DNA of 7,482 bases from Desulfobacterales bacterium (GTDB taxonomy: Bacteria > Desulfobacterota > Syntrophobacteria > B119-G9): positions 1 through 7,482 of the forward strand of contig JALXAI010000134.1 in the NCBI GenBank assembly GCA_026992215.1, read 5' to 3'. The notes under the pieces were generated by a model that ran no database searches, was not told the origin of the DNA, and was given only the letters and a program-made list of their open reading frames with translations. Each line of letters starts with the position of its first letter. Position 1 is the first letter of the stretch. This document shows, one piece after another, positions 1 to 5,581 of the stretch. The position numbers were made by a program, and so were the translations under genes.

Positions 1-1268
1 GCATAAATAGCAACAGGTTTTCTGCCGGCATTCCAGTATCTTCCCAGGAGCTTTTTCTCGGACTTACTGAGGTAATAGATAGCCCCTTCTTCTTCGTTAA
101 ACTCCGTACACAGGACATCTACCACTCGATCAAGCACGTCTTCCGAATCATCCGCGCGGGCTAACTCGAGGTTCAGGCCGTGCAGGAGTCGCAAATCATG
201 ATTCACCTTGGCAAGAGCGGCGTATTCAGCCCCCTTTGACGCCATCTCTGCCAGCTTCCTGTTGGCCCTTTGGAGGGCTTCGTAGTAGAAAGAAATTTCA
301 TCCTGTGCTTTTATATCAAGGACAGTTGTGCGCTCACTGTAACGTTTCCCAACCTTTACCTTGAGTTCTTCAAGCTGCTCGGTGCTTAATCCCAGAAATT
401 CAAGAACTTCGTTAATATCCGGTGCTTTCTGGACCACGGACAGAGAATCGACCATCAATTCGTGTGCCAGGATATTTGCAAGGTACACGGTAGCGATCAG
501 TTTTTTGTTTACCACGAACTCAAGGTCAAGAAGGGCACTTAATGGCTGGTGGTGCAACCATATTGTCTGTACCAGGTTTCTGGGGAGGTTCCACTTCGCG
601 GCGAGCCATTTCCCGACCGTGGTATGATCAATCCCCAGTAATTCCTTTTCCGCAATGAACCAGGGTTCATGCTCTGCTTCGCATCTTTGCACAACCAGTT
701 CGTACTTCCCGGGAAAGCATTCTTCCAGGATGAGTTTTCCCACATCATGGAGCAAGCCACCGACAAAAGCTTCTGTTTTAAGTTCAGCGTCCACGGCTTC
801 GGCAATCAACTCAGACCAGACCGCACATCCAAGCGAATGTTTCCACAATGCATCCTGGTCCCTTGTTGATCCTTTTTTGAGGGGTTTAAGAAGAGACTCG
901 GAAACCGTAACACTTAGAAGTACCGATCTTAATTGCGAAAGTCCCAGCAGAGCCACCGCCCTCGATACGGAAGTGACAGGGTTTCTAAACCCGAAATAGG
1001 CGGAATTCACCAGCCTGAGCAACTTCATCGTTATGGCCTGATCCGTCTCGACAAGCTTGATAACCTTATCAATGTCGGGATCTTCCCGGGAGAGAATATT
1101 GAGGATCTCCGTGGCTACTACAGGAACCGAGGGGAGGGTGTCCAGCTTTCGAACAACCCTTTTGATCTCTACCCTATCGATGGGTCGTTCGGGAACATCA
1201 TTTTCCACGGTTTCACTAACCTGGTGCCCGGGTTCTTCGCGTTTTATGGCAGCGTTATCTCCGTTCAT
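1..1268 (-). CDS. HDOD-GAF signalling protein (C-terminus beyond left edge)
   Basis: Partial gene, 422 residues visible. Residues about 36-285 form an HDOD domain (the HD-related output domain), recognisable from TLPSVPVVATEIL (44-56), the single-residue-spaced LVNSAYFGF (87-95), the HD signature GLLHDVGKLIL (171-181; H174, D175, K178), DHTTVGKWLAAKW (214-226) and IWLHHQP (236-242). A helical, probably coiled-coil linker follows (about 320-358), then the start of a GAF-type sensor domain from about 360 (LHGLNLELARADDSEDVLDRVVDVL onward). In this family HDOD is often joined to GAF plus GGDEF, HD-GYP, kinase or phosphatase output; the output part here is off the window. Role inferred: cytoplasmic signal transduction, perhaps in motility, surface or stress control. 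The ATG at 1268 is preceded directly by an in-frame TGA, so the start cannot lie upstream; no good Shine-Dalgarno site is visible, and a GTG at codon 21 is an alternative. It follows rmuC in the same direction after a 245-base gap. Family is confident, function is not. Confidence 0.88.
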   Translation of the reverse strand, partial: MNGDNAAIKREEPGHQVSETVENDVPERPIDRVEIKRVVRKLDTLPSVPVVATEILNILSREDPDIDKVIKLVETDQAITMKLLRLVNSAYFGFRNPVTSVSRAVALLGLSQLRSVLLSVTVSESLLKPLKKGSTRDQDALWKHSLGCAVWSELIAEAVDAELKTEAFVGGLLHDVGKLILEECFPGKYELVVQRCEAEHEPWFIAEKELLGIDHTTVGKWLAAKWNLPRNLVQTIWLHHQPLSALLDLEFVVNKKLIATVYLANILAHELMVDSLSVVQKAPDINEVLEFLGLSTEQLEELKVKVGKRYSERTTVLDIKAQDEISFYYEALQRANRKLAEMASKGAEYAALAKVNHDLRLLHGLNLELARADDSEDVLDRVVDVLCTEFNEEEGAIYYLSKSEKKLLGRYWNAGRKPVAIY

Positions 1269-1513
1269 TCAAATATCACGAATATTCTGGAATTCGCTAA
1301 ACCTTGATTAAACCGGTACACGCAACAAGTAACACAAACAGGGTGGTCTGCTGATTTAACAGTCACCAAGTGATGACATGCTGCAGGTTCCTTTCCAAAT
1401 AATGACATAAAGCTTATCAAAGTACAAGAAAATCTCGCTTAAACTACGGCCACCGGCGGTTCAGGGACCGATCCACGACAAAAATTCCAAATTAAGCACA
1501 GGTTAGAGGTATT
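1269..1513. other. Gap between rmuC and the HDOD gene, no gene seen
   Basis: This 245-base stretch has no open frame with coding character. I see no U-tracted terminator hairpin after rmuC, only a weak stem CGGT/ACCG around 1459-1472 and a short imperfect inverted repeat TCACCAAGTGA at 1363-1373. On the minus strand a TTGTAC...CATTAT pair (about 17-base spacer, within 1400-1430) could be a poor sigma-70-type promoter for the HDOD gene, but its match is no better than expected in AT-rich DNA. Whether rmuC and the HDOD gene share a transcript cannot be decided from the sequence. Confidence 0.4.
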
Positions 1514-3040
1514 CTACAGCTGGTCTTTGAAGTCGGGTTCAAGCGATGTACACACCGCGATGCCCTCATCTATTTCCTTGTGTTCCCTTATATCGGGACC
1601 TGACGTACCTCCCAGTTCCTTGAATTTCCTCGCGCTTACAAGGACCCTGCTTTCAAGAGTTCTAACAGCACTGTTATATGCCACAACCGCTCGTTCCAGG
1701 CTTTTCCGGAGTTCGCAGAAATGATTTCCCAGCGTCCTGATCCTATCGTACAGGTCTTGCCCGAGTTTACTGATTGCCATGGCATTTCTCGCAATCTGCT
1801 CTTGCTTCCAGCCGTATGCAACGGCCCTCAGAAGCGCAATTAGTGTGGTGGGAGTAGCAAGGATTACGTTTTTTTCTACACCAAACTCAATAAGTGCCGG
1901 GTCACGTTCAAGCGCAGCACTGAAAAAGGCTTCGCCGGGCAAAAACAACACGACGAATTCGGGAGTTTGCTCAAAATGCCGCCAGTACGCCTTTGAAGAG
2001 AGCATTCCTATATGCGTCCTTATATGTTTTGCATGTTCGCCGAGTTTTTCGAGCCTTGTCTTTTCATCATTGGCCTCGGCAGCGTCAAGATAGGCCTGAA
2101 GAGGTGCCTTGGCATCCACCACTACAATACGCCCGTTGGGAAGCCTGATTACCATGTCAGGCCTGTGCGTGGAGCCGGCAGTGCCGACAGACTCCTGCTC
2201 AACAAAGTCGCAGTGCTGCACCATGCCCGCAATTTCCACCACGCGTCTCAATTGCAGTTCTCCCCAGCGACCGCGAACAGCGGGGGTTCTCAGAGCCCTG
2301 ACCAGCCTTGTTGTTTCCACGTGCAGCTGCTTCTGAGTTTCTCCGACAGCTCTCAACTGTTCCAGAAGACCGGCGTACGCCCCCTCTCTTGCTTTCTCGA
2401 GCTGCTGAATCTTTGCATCCACCTTCTCGAGCGATTCCTTTATCGGTTCCACCAGTTTATCAATGGACTTCCGGCGCATTGTAAGATCACCGGACGCTTC
2501 TTCCATAAACTTCTCAAGGACCGACTTCGCGAGAGTAATGAATGACTGGTTGTTGTGCTTCAGGGCTTCGGCGGAAAGAGCCTTAAACGCATCGCTCAAA
2601 TCGTCCCTCGCTTTTTCTATCATGTTGAGATAATCGACCATTTTCTTTTGCTCTTCATCAAGCTTCGTTTTGATCTCGGTATTTTCAACTCTCAGTTCGG
2701 AAATAACCCTTTCCTGGTCGCGCACAAGTTCTTCCAGCCGTTCGAGTCGCACCAGTCGCGCTTTTGCCGCAGCCAGCTTTTGAGATTCCAGCCTGAGTGC
2801 TTCCCTGGTTTCATCCAACCTGGCAACCATCTCCAGGAGCCTTTTTTCCAGGTCCCTGACCTGGCTTTCTTTCGTCTCAACCCTTTCACGCAAAACATTT
2901 ACCGTGGCCTCGTCCTCCAGCAGTCGTATCCGGAGTTCTCTTTCAAACCTGCTTTTGACAAGCCACCACGTCACAGAGACACCAAGGACAAGGCCTCCAA
3001 GAAAAAAGAAAATATGGATAAGATACGGTACTTTTTCCAC
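1514..3040 (-). CDS. rmuC: RmuC family protein, membrane-anchored nuclease-fold DNA recombination protein
   Basis: A 508-residue RmuC (PF02646) homologue, close to usual family length. Order: one N-terminal membrane anchor at about residues 6-28 (hydrophobic, ending WWLVKSR), a long charged coiled coil at about 32-230, then the RmuC domain at about 235-475. Family landmarks are RGRWGELQLRRVVE (256-269), RPDMVIRLPNG (293-303) and VVVDAK (306-311); D295 with D309-x-K311 fits a PD-(D/E)xK nuclease active site, and FVVLFLPGEAFFSAAL (362-377) is a second conserved block. RmuC was genetically linked in E. coli to limiting recombination at inverted repeats; more recent work on the family implicates it in nuclease-based genome protection. 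The start chosen is GTG at 3040, because GGAGGAG (3047-3053) sits six bases before it; the TTG at 3055 would place the ribosome site inside the gene. It is divergent from the TMEM165-Gate pair. Family assignment is firm, biochemical role inferred. Confidence 0.95.
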   Translation of the reverse strand: MEKVPYLIHIFFFLGGLVLGVSVTWWLVKSRFERELRIRLLEDEATVNVLRERVETKESQVRDLEKRLLEMVARLDETREALRLESQKLAAAKARLVRLERLEELVRDQERVISELRVENTEIKTKLDEEQKKMVDYLNMIEKARDDLSDAFKALSAEALKHNNQSFITLAKSVLEKFMEEASGDLTMRRKSIDKLVEPIKESLEKVDAKIQQLEKAREGAYAGLLEQLRAVGETQKQLHVETTRLVRALRTPAVRGRWGELQLRRVVEIAGMVQHCDFVEQESVGTAGSTHRPDMVIRLPNGRIVVVDAKAPLQAYLDAAEANDEKTRLEKLGEHAKHIRTHIGMLSSKAYWRHFEQTPEFVVLFLPGEAFFSAALERDPALIEFGVEKNVILATPTTLIALLRAVAYGWKQEQIARNAMAISKLGQDLYDRIRTLGNHFCELRKSLERAVVAYNSAVRTLESRVLVSARKFKELGGTSGPDIREHKEIDEGIAVCTSLEPDFKDQL

Positions 3041-3185
3041 CTGGTTCTCCTCCAACGCTGTTATGCCGGCTCAAAGCCTCCGTGAAACCTCGAAAAGACA
3101 AATTTTCTTTTGTAAACAACCATACCGTGGTAATATTCTCGTTGCAAAAAGACGGGAACCATCCGCGGCTTTTTATACAATACAC

Positions 3186-3213
3186 GTTACATCAACAGCA
3201 CCGATTTTATACT
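3186..3213 (+). promoter_or_regulatory. Candidate sigma-70-type promoter for the TMEM165-Gate operon
   Basis: GTTACA (3186-3191) and TATACT (3208-3213, five of six to the -10 consensus) are separated by 16 bases. The implied start near 3220 gives a leader of about 34 bases and leaves the AGGAAAG ribosome site at 3239-3245 in place. It is the best plus-strand match between 3041 and 3253. The -35 half is only moderate. Confidence 0.45.
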
Positions 3214-3236
3214 AGCAAACGGGAGCCGCATATCAA
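3206..3236 (-). promoter_or_regulatory. Candidate sigma-70-type promoter for rmuC
   Basis: On the minus strand TTGATA (3236-3231, five of six to TTGACA) and TATAAA (3211-3206, five of six to TATAAT) are separated by 19 bases, slightly longer than ideal. Predicted start near 3198 would leave a leader of about 158 bases. The -10 overlaps the plus-strand -10 at 3208-3213. An alternative weaker pair is TTGCAA near 3147-3142 reading on the other strand; the minus-strand TTGCAA/TATGGT pair around 3120-3147 is also possible. Inference only. Confidence 0.3.
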
Positions 3237-3253
3237 CAAGGAAAGTAAAGATC

Positions 3254-3529
3254 ATGGCCGTTAAAGTTTTCTTCACAATTTTCGTGACCGTATTTCTGGC
3301 CGAACTCGGCGACAAGACGCAGCTTGCCACGTTACTTTTTGCATCCGACGCCAGGAATCCTAAGCTACTTGTTTTCATGGCATCCGCTTCTGCGCTTGTG
3401 CTGACATCAGCCATAGGTGTCCTTGTGGGATCCTTTGTTTCGGCACACATAAATACAAGGTACCTATCATGGGGAGCAGGAATAGGATTCATACTGGTTG
3501 GTATCTGGACGATCTGCTCAGCGCGCTGA
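3254..3529 (+). CDS. Half-size TMEM165/Gdt1 (UPF0016) family cation transporter subunit
   Basis: A 91-residue membrane protein with three hydrophobic segments (about 3-16, 36-64 and 71-88). The family signature E-x-G-D-[KR]-[TS] is present as ELGDKTQ at residues 17-23, immediately after the first segment. Full-length bacterial and eukaryotic members carry two such repeats (roughly 190 residues or more) and exchange Mn2+ or Ca2+, probably against protons; this protein has one repeat only. One-repeat members are known and are thought to form homodimers or to pair with a neighbouring copy; no second copy is seen here, so a homodimer is the simplest reading. The ATG at 3254 has AGGAAAG eight bases before it and the protein starts typically (MAVKVFFTIFVTVFLAELGDK). 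The stop at 3529 lies 29 bases ahead of the next gene, so the two are probably co-transcribed. Substrate is inferred, most likely manganese or calcium. Confidence 0.87.
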   Translation: MAVKVFFTIFVTVFLAELGDKTQLATLLFASDARNPKLLVFMASASALVLTSAIGVLVGSFVSAHINTRYLSWGAGIGFILVGIWTICSAR

Positions 3530-3558
3530 AGGGAGATTCCACCAGGGAGGAACGAGAC

Positions 3559-4560
3559 ATGCGCAAGAAGGGGGGCACGGGTCTAGAATTCCTGCGGAAA
3601 ATATGGGAAGAATCGACTCTTGTCAGCATAGAACTGTACAAGATAATTATTCCCGTCACAATTATAGTCAAGGTACTGCAGGAAATAGGAGCCATCCGCT
3701 ACATTGCAGGTGCCCTCGCCCCGGTGATGCACCTTGTGGGATTGCCGGGAAGCATGGGTTTCGTATGGGCAACCACCATGTTCACCAACCTCTATGCCGG
3801 GATGGTTGCTTTCACCATCCTCGCTCCAGGTTTAAACCTGACCGCGGCACAGGTGACAGTTCTCACGTCCATGATGCTCATCGCTCATTCGCTGCCCGTC
3901 GAAGTGGGAATAGCAAAAAAATCAGGGGTAAGAATAAGAGTCATTAGTACCCTTCGCCTGTTATGTGCCTTTCTCTACGGCTGGCTGCTCAATGCTGTAT
4001 ACCTATTTTTTCACTGGAACCAGGTTCCTAACAGGCTGGCATGGGTTCCAGAGGTCAGGTCCCCATCCCTTTCAGAGTGGAGCGTGGGTGAAATCAAAAA
4101 GCTGGTAATCATCTTTTTTATTATCGTGGCTCTCCACCTCCTGCTTGAAATATTTAACAGAACGGGAATCACCGGTCTGATCATCAAGGTATTGAAGCCT
4201 GTACTACGTTTTCTCAAGATCAGCGAATCAGCCATGACCATGGTCCTCGTGGGAATGGTTATGGGGCTTGCTTACGGAGGAGGCCTTATCATAAAAGAAG
4301 CAAAGGTAGGGACAATCGAAAAGCGCGATATTTTCTCCGCCCTGGTCCTGTTGAGCTTATGTCACAGCCTGATCGAAGACACCTTGCTCATGGTTGTGCT
4401 GGGAGGAAAGTTATCGGGCTTGTTGTGGGGCAGGATGATTTTTGCTTTCACCCTGGTTTTCATTACCGTAAGGATAGTAGAGCATGTGCCCGGTGCGTTT
4501 TTCGACAGGTTTCTCTTTAAAGCGGCAAAACCGGTGGTACAGGCACCACATCCTGAATAA
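3559..4560 (+). CDS. Nucleoside-recognition (Gate) domain integral membrane protein
   Basis: A 333-residue polytopic membrane protein of the nucleoside-recognition/Gate type (PF07670), a fold shared with concentrative nucleoside transporters, FeoB and spore-maturation proteins SpmA/SpmB. Two related halves are visible. Half one, about 26-150, contains PVTIIVKVLQEIGAI, LAPVMHLVGLPGSMGFVW and MLIAHSLPVEVGIAKKSG. Half two, about 180-310, contains a matching membrane segment, LKPVLRFLKISESAMTMVLVG, GLAYGGGLIIKEAK and LLSLCHSLIEDTLLMVVLGG. The paired motifs AHSLPVE (109-115) and CHSLIED (268-274) probably face each other in the pore region. A soluble linker lies at about 153-178. Start ATG 3559 is supported by GGGAGG at 3545-3550; an upstream in-frame ATG at 3469 would overlap the preceding gene by 61 bases and lacks a ribosome site. 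The substrate is unknown; the domain name does not prove nucleoside transport. Pairing with the Gdt1-like gene suggests a joint transport or ion-homeostasis role. Confidence 0.85.
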   Translation: MRKKGGTGLEFLRKIWEESTLVSIELYKIIIPVTIIVKVLQEIGAIRYIAGALAPVMHLVGLPGSMGFVWATTMFTNLYAGMVAFTILAPGLNLTAAQVTVLTSMMLIAHSLPVEVGIAKKSGVRIRVISTLRLLCAFLYGWLLNAVYLFFHWNQVPNRLAWVPEVRSPSLSEWSVGEIKKLVIIFFIIVALHLLLEIFNRTGITGLIIKVLKPVLRFLKISESAMTMVLVGMVMGLAYGGGLIIKEAKVGTIEKRDIFSALVLLSLCHSLIEDTLLMVVLGGKLSGLLWGRMIFAFTLVFITVRIVEHVPGAFFDRFLFKAAKPVVQAPHPE

Positions 4561-4673
4561 ACTTCAACTCAACCGGGTGTCCCTTTTCCTGAAACACGGT
4601 ATGCCTGCTTACGCGGGCAAAAAGCGAAAAAGCGCTCCGCTTCCCCGAAGCGCTCAAATGAGACGAAACCTTC
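4561..4673. other. Convergent gap between the Gate gene and the cold-shock gene
   Basis: This 113-base stretch holds the cold-shock terminator (4619-4654) and a second hairpin, GCCTGC/GCGGGC with a TTAC loop at 4603-4618. Neither is followed by a T-run on the plus strand, so termination of the Gate operon is not explained by a classical intrinsic terminator. Confidence 0.5.
4619..4654 (-). terminator. Intrinsic terminator of the cold-shock gene
   Basis: Read on the minus strand, 20 bases after the stop codon, AGCGCT (4654-4649) pairs with AGCGCT (4636-4631), with an alternative inner stem CGCTTC-GGG-GAAGCG. TTTTT follows at once (4631-4627), with a second T-run at 4623-4619. GC stem plus U-tract is a standard Rho-independent terminator. 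On the plus strand the T-run is missing. Confidence 0.8.
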
Positions 4674-4874
4674 TTATATTTTCCTTACGTTAATCGCCTG
4701 GGGTCCCTTTTGTGCCTGTTCGATCTCGAACTCAACCCTATCGCCTTCCTGCAAGGTTCTGAAACCATGACCCTCGATGCCGCTGTAATGGACAAATACG
4801 TCACCGTACTCCTCGCACTCGATAAAACCGTAACCCTTTTTCTCGCTGAACCATTTTACCGTTCCTTCTGCCAT
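4674..4874 (-). CDS. Cold-shock domain protein, CspA family
   Basis: A complete 66-residue single cold-shock domain, the usual length for bacterial CspA-type proteins. Visible landmarks: MAEGTVKWFSEKKGYGFIE at the N-terminus with RNP1 (KGYGFIE, 13-19), RNP2 VFVHY (26-30), and the ending GPQAINVRKI. The aromatic residues of the nucleic-acid face (W8, F9, Y15, F17, F27, H29, Y30, F38) are kept. Such proteins bind single-stranded RNA or DNA and act as RNA chaperones and antiterminators in the cytoplasm; whether this copy is cold-induced cannot be read from the protein. Start ATG 4874 has GGAGAAGG at 4882-4889, seven bases upstream. The frame stays open further upstream to 5066, but that part has no cold-shock homology and is best read as a leader. 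It is a single-gene unit, with a terminator behind it and a long possibly structured leader before it, divergent from the FKBP gene. Confidence 0.96.
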   Translation of the reverse strand: MAEGTVKWFSEKKGYGFIECEEYGDVFVHYSGIEGHGFRTLQEGDRVEFEIEQAQKGPQAINVRKI

Positions 4875-4889
4875 AAGCGAACCTTCTCC

Positions 4890-5027
4890 TTTCAGATCTT
4901 CGTACGTCTCATCAGGTGTTACCTGGGAGCTACCATGAAACCAGTTCGCTTTGGCGAAGCAAAAATTTCCGATGGGGTTCCCGGTAAAGCAAACCCAACC
5001 AGAGTACTGCGAGGTTAATTTTTGATG
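4890..5027 (-). promoter_or_regulatory. Candidate structured 5' leader of the cold-shock gene
   Basis: If transcription starts near 5027, the leader is about 150 bases, similar in length to that of E. coli cspA. Three stems can be drawn in the minus-strand RNA: GGGTT/AACCC (4996-4992 with 4979-4975), a perfect TTCGC-CAAA-GCGAA hairpin (4958-4945) and a perfect CAGGT-AAC-ACCTG hairpin (4925-4913). A competing stem CTGG/CCAG (4944-4941 with 4926-4923) uses bases of the last hairpin, so the two cannot form together. This fits a temperature-responsive leader but does not prove one; no named riboswitch consensus is matched convincingly. Confidence 0.35.
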
Positions 5028-5042
5028 ATGCACGTTATCAAA
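5021..5042. repeat. Short inverted repeat, possible operator between csp and FKBP genes
   Basis: TTTGAT (5021-5026) and ATCAAA (5037-5042) are perfect inverted arms with a 10-base spacer, the geometry of a dimeric regulator site. It overlaps the candidate cold-shock -10 element and lies in the region shared by the two divergent genes. The AT-rich 6-base arms could be chance. Confidence 0.3.
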
Positions 5043-5061
5043 GCGGTAAGTAAAAAACAAG
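5034..5061 (-). promoter_or_regulatory. Candidate promoter of the cold-shock gene
   Basis: On the minus strand CTTGTT (5061-5056) and GATAAC (5039-5034, four of six) lie 16 bases apart. The -10 half falls inside the inverted repeat at 5021-5042. Both hexamers are imperfect; the call rests mainly on position. Confidence 0.25.
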
Positions 5062-5086
5062 TACATTTTCTTTTCCGTTCCCTGGC

Positions 5087-5115
5087 TTTACTTTTATGTC
5101 CCAAACTGCTATCGT
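5087..5115 (+). promoter_or_regulatory. Candidate promoter of the FKBP gene
   Basis: TTTACT (5087-5092) and TATCGT (5110-5115), each four of six to consensus, are separated by the ideal 17 bases. A start near 5122 would leave about 30 bases before the ATG at 5153 and would exclude the ATG at 5096, which agrees with the position of the ribosome site. Confidence 0.3.
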
Positions 5116-5152
5116 TCACCAAATCATGAACAGAGAAACACGGAGAGTGATC

Positions 5153-5581
5153 ATGCCAGAAGCAAAGATGGGAGACACCGTAAGAGTCCGGTTCGTGGGC
5201 AGCCTTGAAGACGGAAGAGTATTTGGTTCGTCCAGTCCTGATGAGCCCTTTGAATTTGTCCTGGGACAGCAGAGTATTCTGCCGGCCTTCGAACAGGCAG
5301 TGATCGGCATGAGGGTGGGAGAGACGAAAAAAATAGAGGTCCCACCCGAGCAGGGCTACGGTCCTTTCAGGAAGGAACTTGTTTTTTCCATTCCCAGAGG
5401 GGACATGCCACCAGGCATAGCCCTGGAGGAAGGAAAAGTGCTGAGGCTCCGCCTGAGCGATGGCAACCATGTCTTCGCCACGATTATGCAAGTCACGGAT
5501 GAAAAAATAATACTGGACGGAAACGATCCCCTGGCGGGAAGGACTTTATTTTTTGAGATCACGCTCCTGGAAATAGTTTAA
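5153..5581 (+). CDS. FKBP-type peptidyl-prolyl cis-trans isomerase, SlyD-like
   Basis: A 142-residue SlyD-like FKBP (chaperone and prolyl isomerase, cytoplasmic). The FKBP half includes GDTVRVRFVGSLEDGRVF (7-24), FEFVLGQQSILPAFEQAVIGM (33-53) and VGETKKIEVPPEQGYGP (55-71). The insert-in-flap chaperone region spans about 72-120, and the chain returns to FKBP with DGNDPLAGRTLFFEI (122-136). There is no His-rich metal-binding tail as in E. coli SlyD. Two positions are unusual: the aspartate of the common F-D-S-S motif (FKBP12 Asp37) is glycine here (FGSS, 24-27), and the common DGNHPLAG is DGNDPLAG. Isomerase activity may therefore be low and chaperoning dominant, which is inference. Start ATG 5153 has GGAG at 5142-5145, seven bases before; earlier in-frame ATGs at 5096 and 5126 lack such a site and would add a tail untypical of the family. 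It is divergent from the cold-shock gene and convergent with nfo. Confidence 0.92.
   Translation: MPEAKMGDTVRVRFVGSLEDGRVFGSSSPDEPFEFVLGQQSILPAFEQAVIGMRVGETKKIEVPPEQGYGPFRKELVFSIPRGDMPPGIALEEGKVLRLRLSDGNHVFATIMQVTDEKIILDGNDPLAGRTLFFEITLLEIV

Noticed and set aside
361..1311. Several plus-strand open frames of 66-124 codons opposite the HDOD gene
   Set aside because: The minus frame encodes a clear HDOD domain throughout; these are shadows.
2012..3085. Two consecutive long plus-strand open frames (177 and 176 codons) opposite rmuC
   Set aside because: They lie antisense to a clearly recognisable RmuC protein, show no family resemblance or ribosome site, and are explained as shadows of its codon bias.
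3469..3558. Thirty-codon N-terminal extension of the Gate protein from ATG 3469
   Set aside because: It overlaps the end of the TMEM165-like gene in another frame, lacks a ribosome site, and GGGAGG stands eight bases before ATG 3559.
4895..4916. Hammerhead ribozyme core (CTGATGAG ... GAAG, minus strand)
   Set aside because: The obligatory GAAA is GAAG, stem II is hardly pairable and no matching stems I and III were found.
4900..4995. Cyclic-di-GMP-I (GEMM) riboswitch suggested by ATGGTAGC...GGTAAC on the minus strand
   Set aside because: The 5' landmark (GGGCAAACC with a GAAA loop, then GACGCAAAGC) is missing or badly altered. A search with the RF01051 model would decide it; a significant hit would overturn this rejection.
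4875..5066. Open frame extending the cold-shock protein 64 codons upstream
   Set aside because: The extension has no cold-shock homology and GGAGAAGG marks ATG 4874; the 66-residue product has the standard family length.
5015..5491. A 158-codon minus-strand open frame opposite the FKBP gene
   Set aside because: It is antisense to a well-supported FKBP, has no recognisable domain and no ribosome site.
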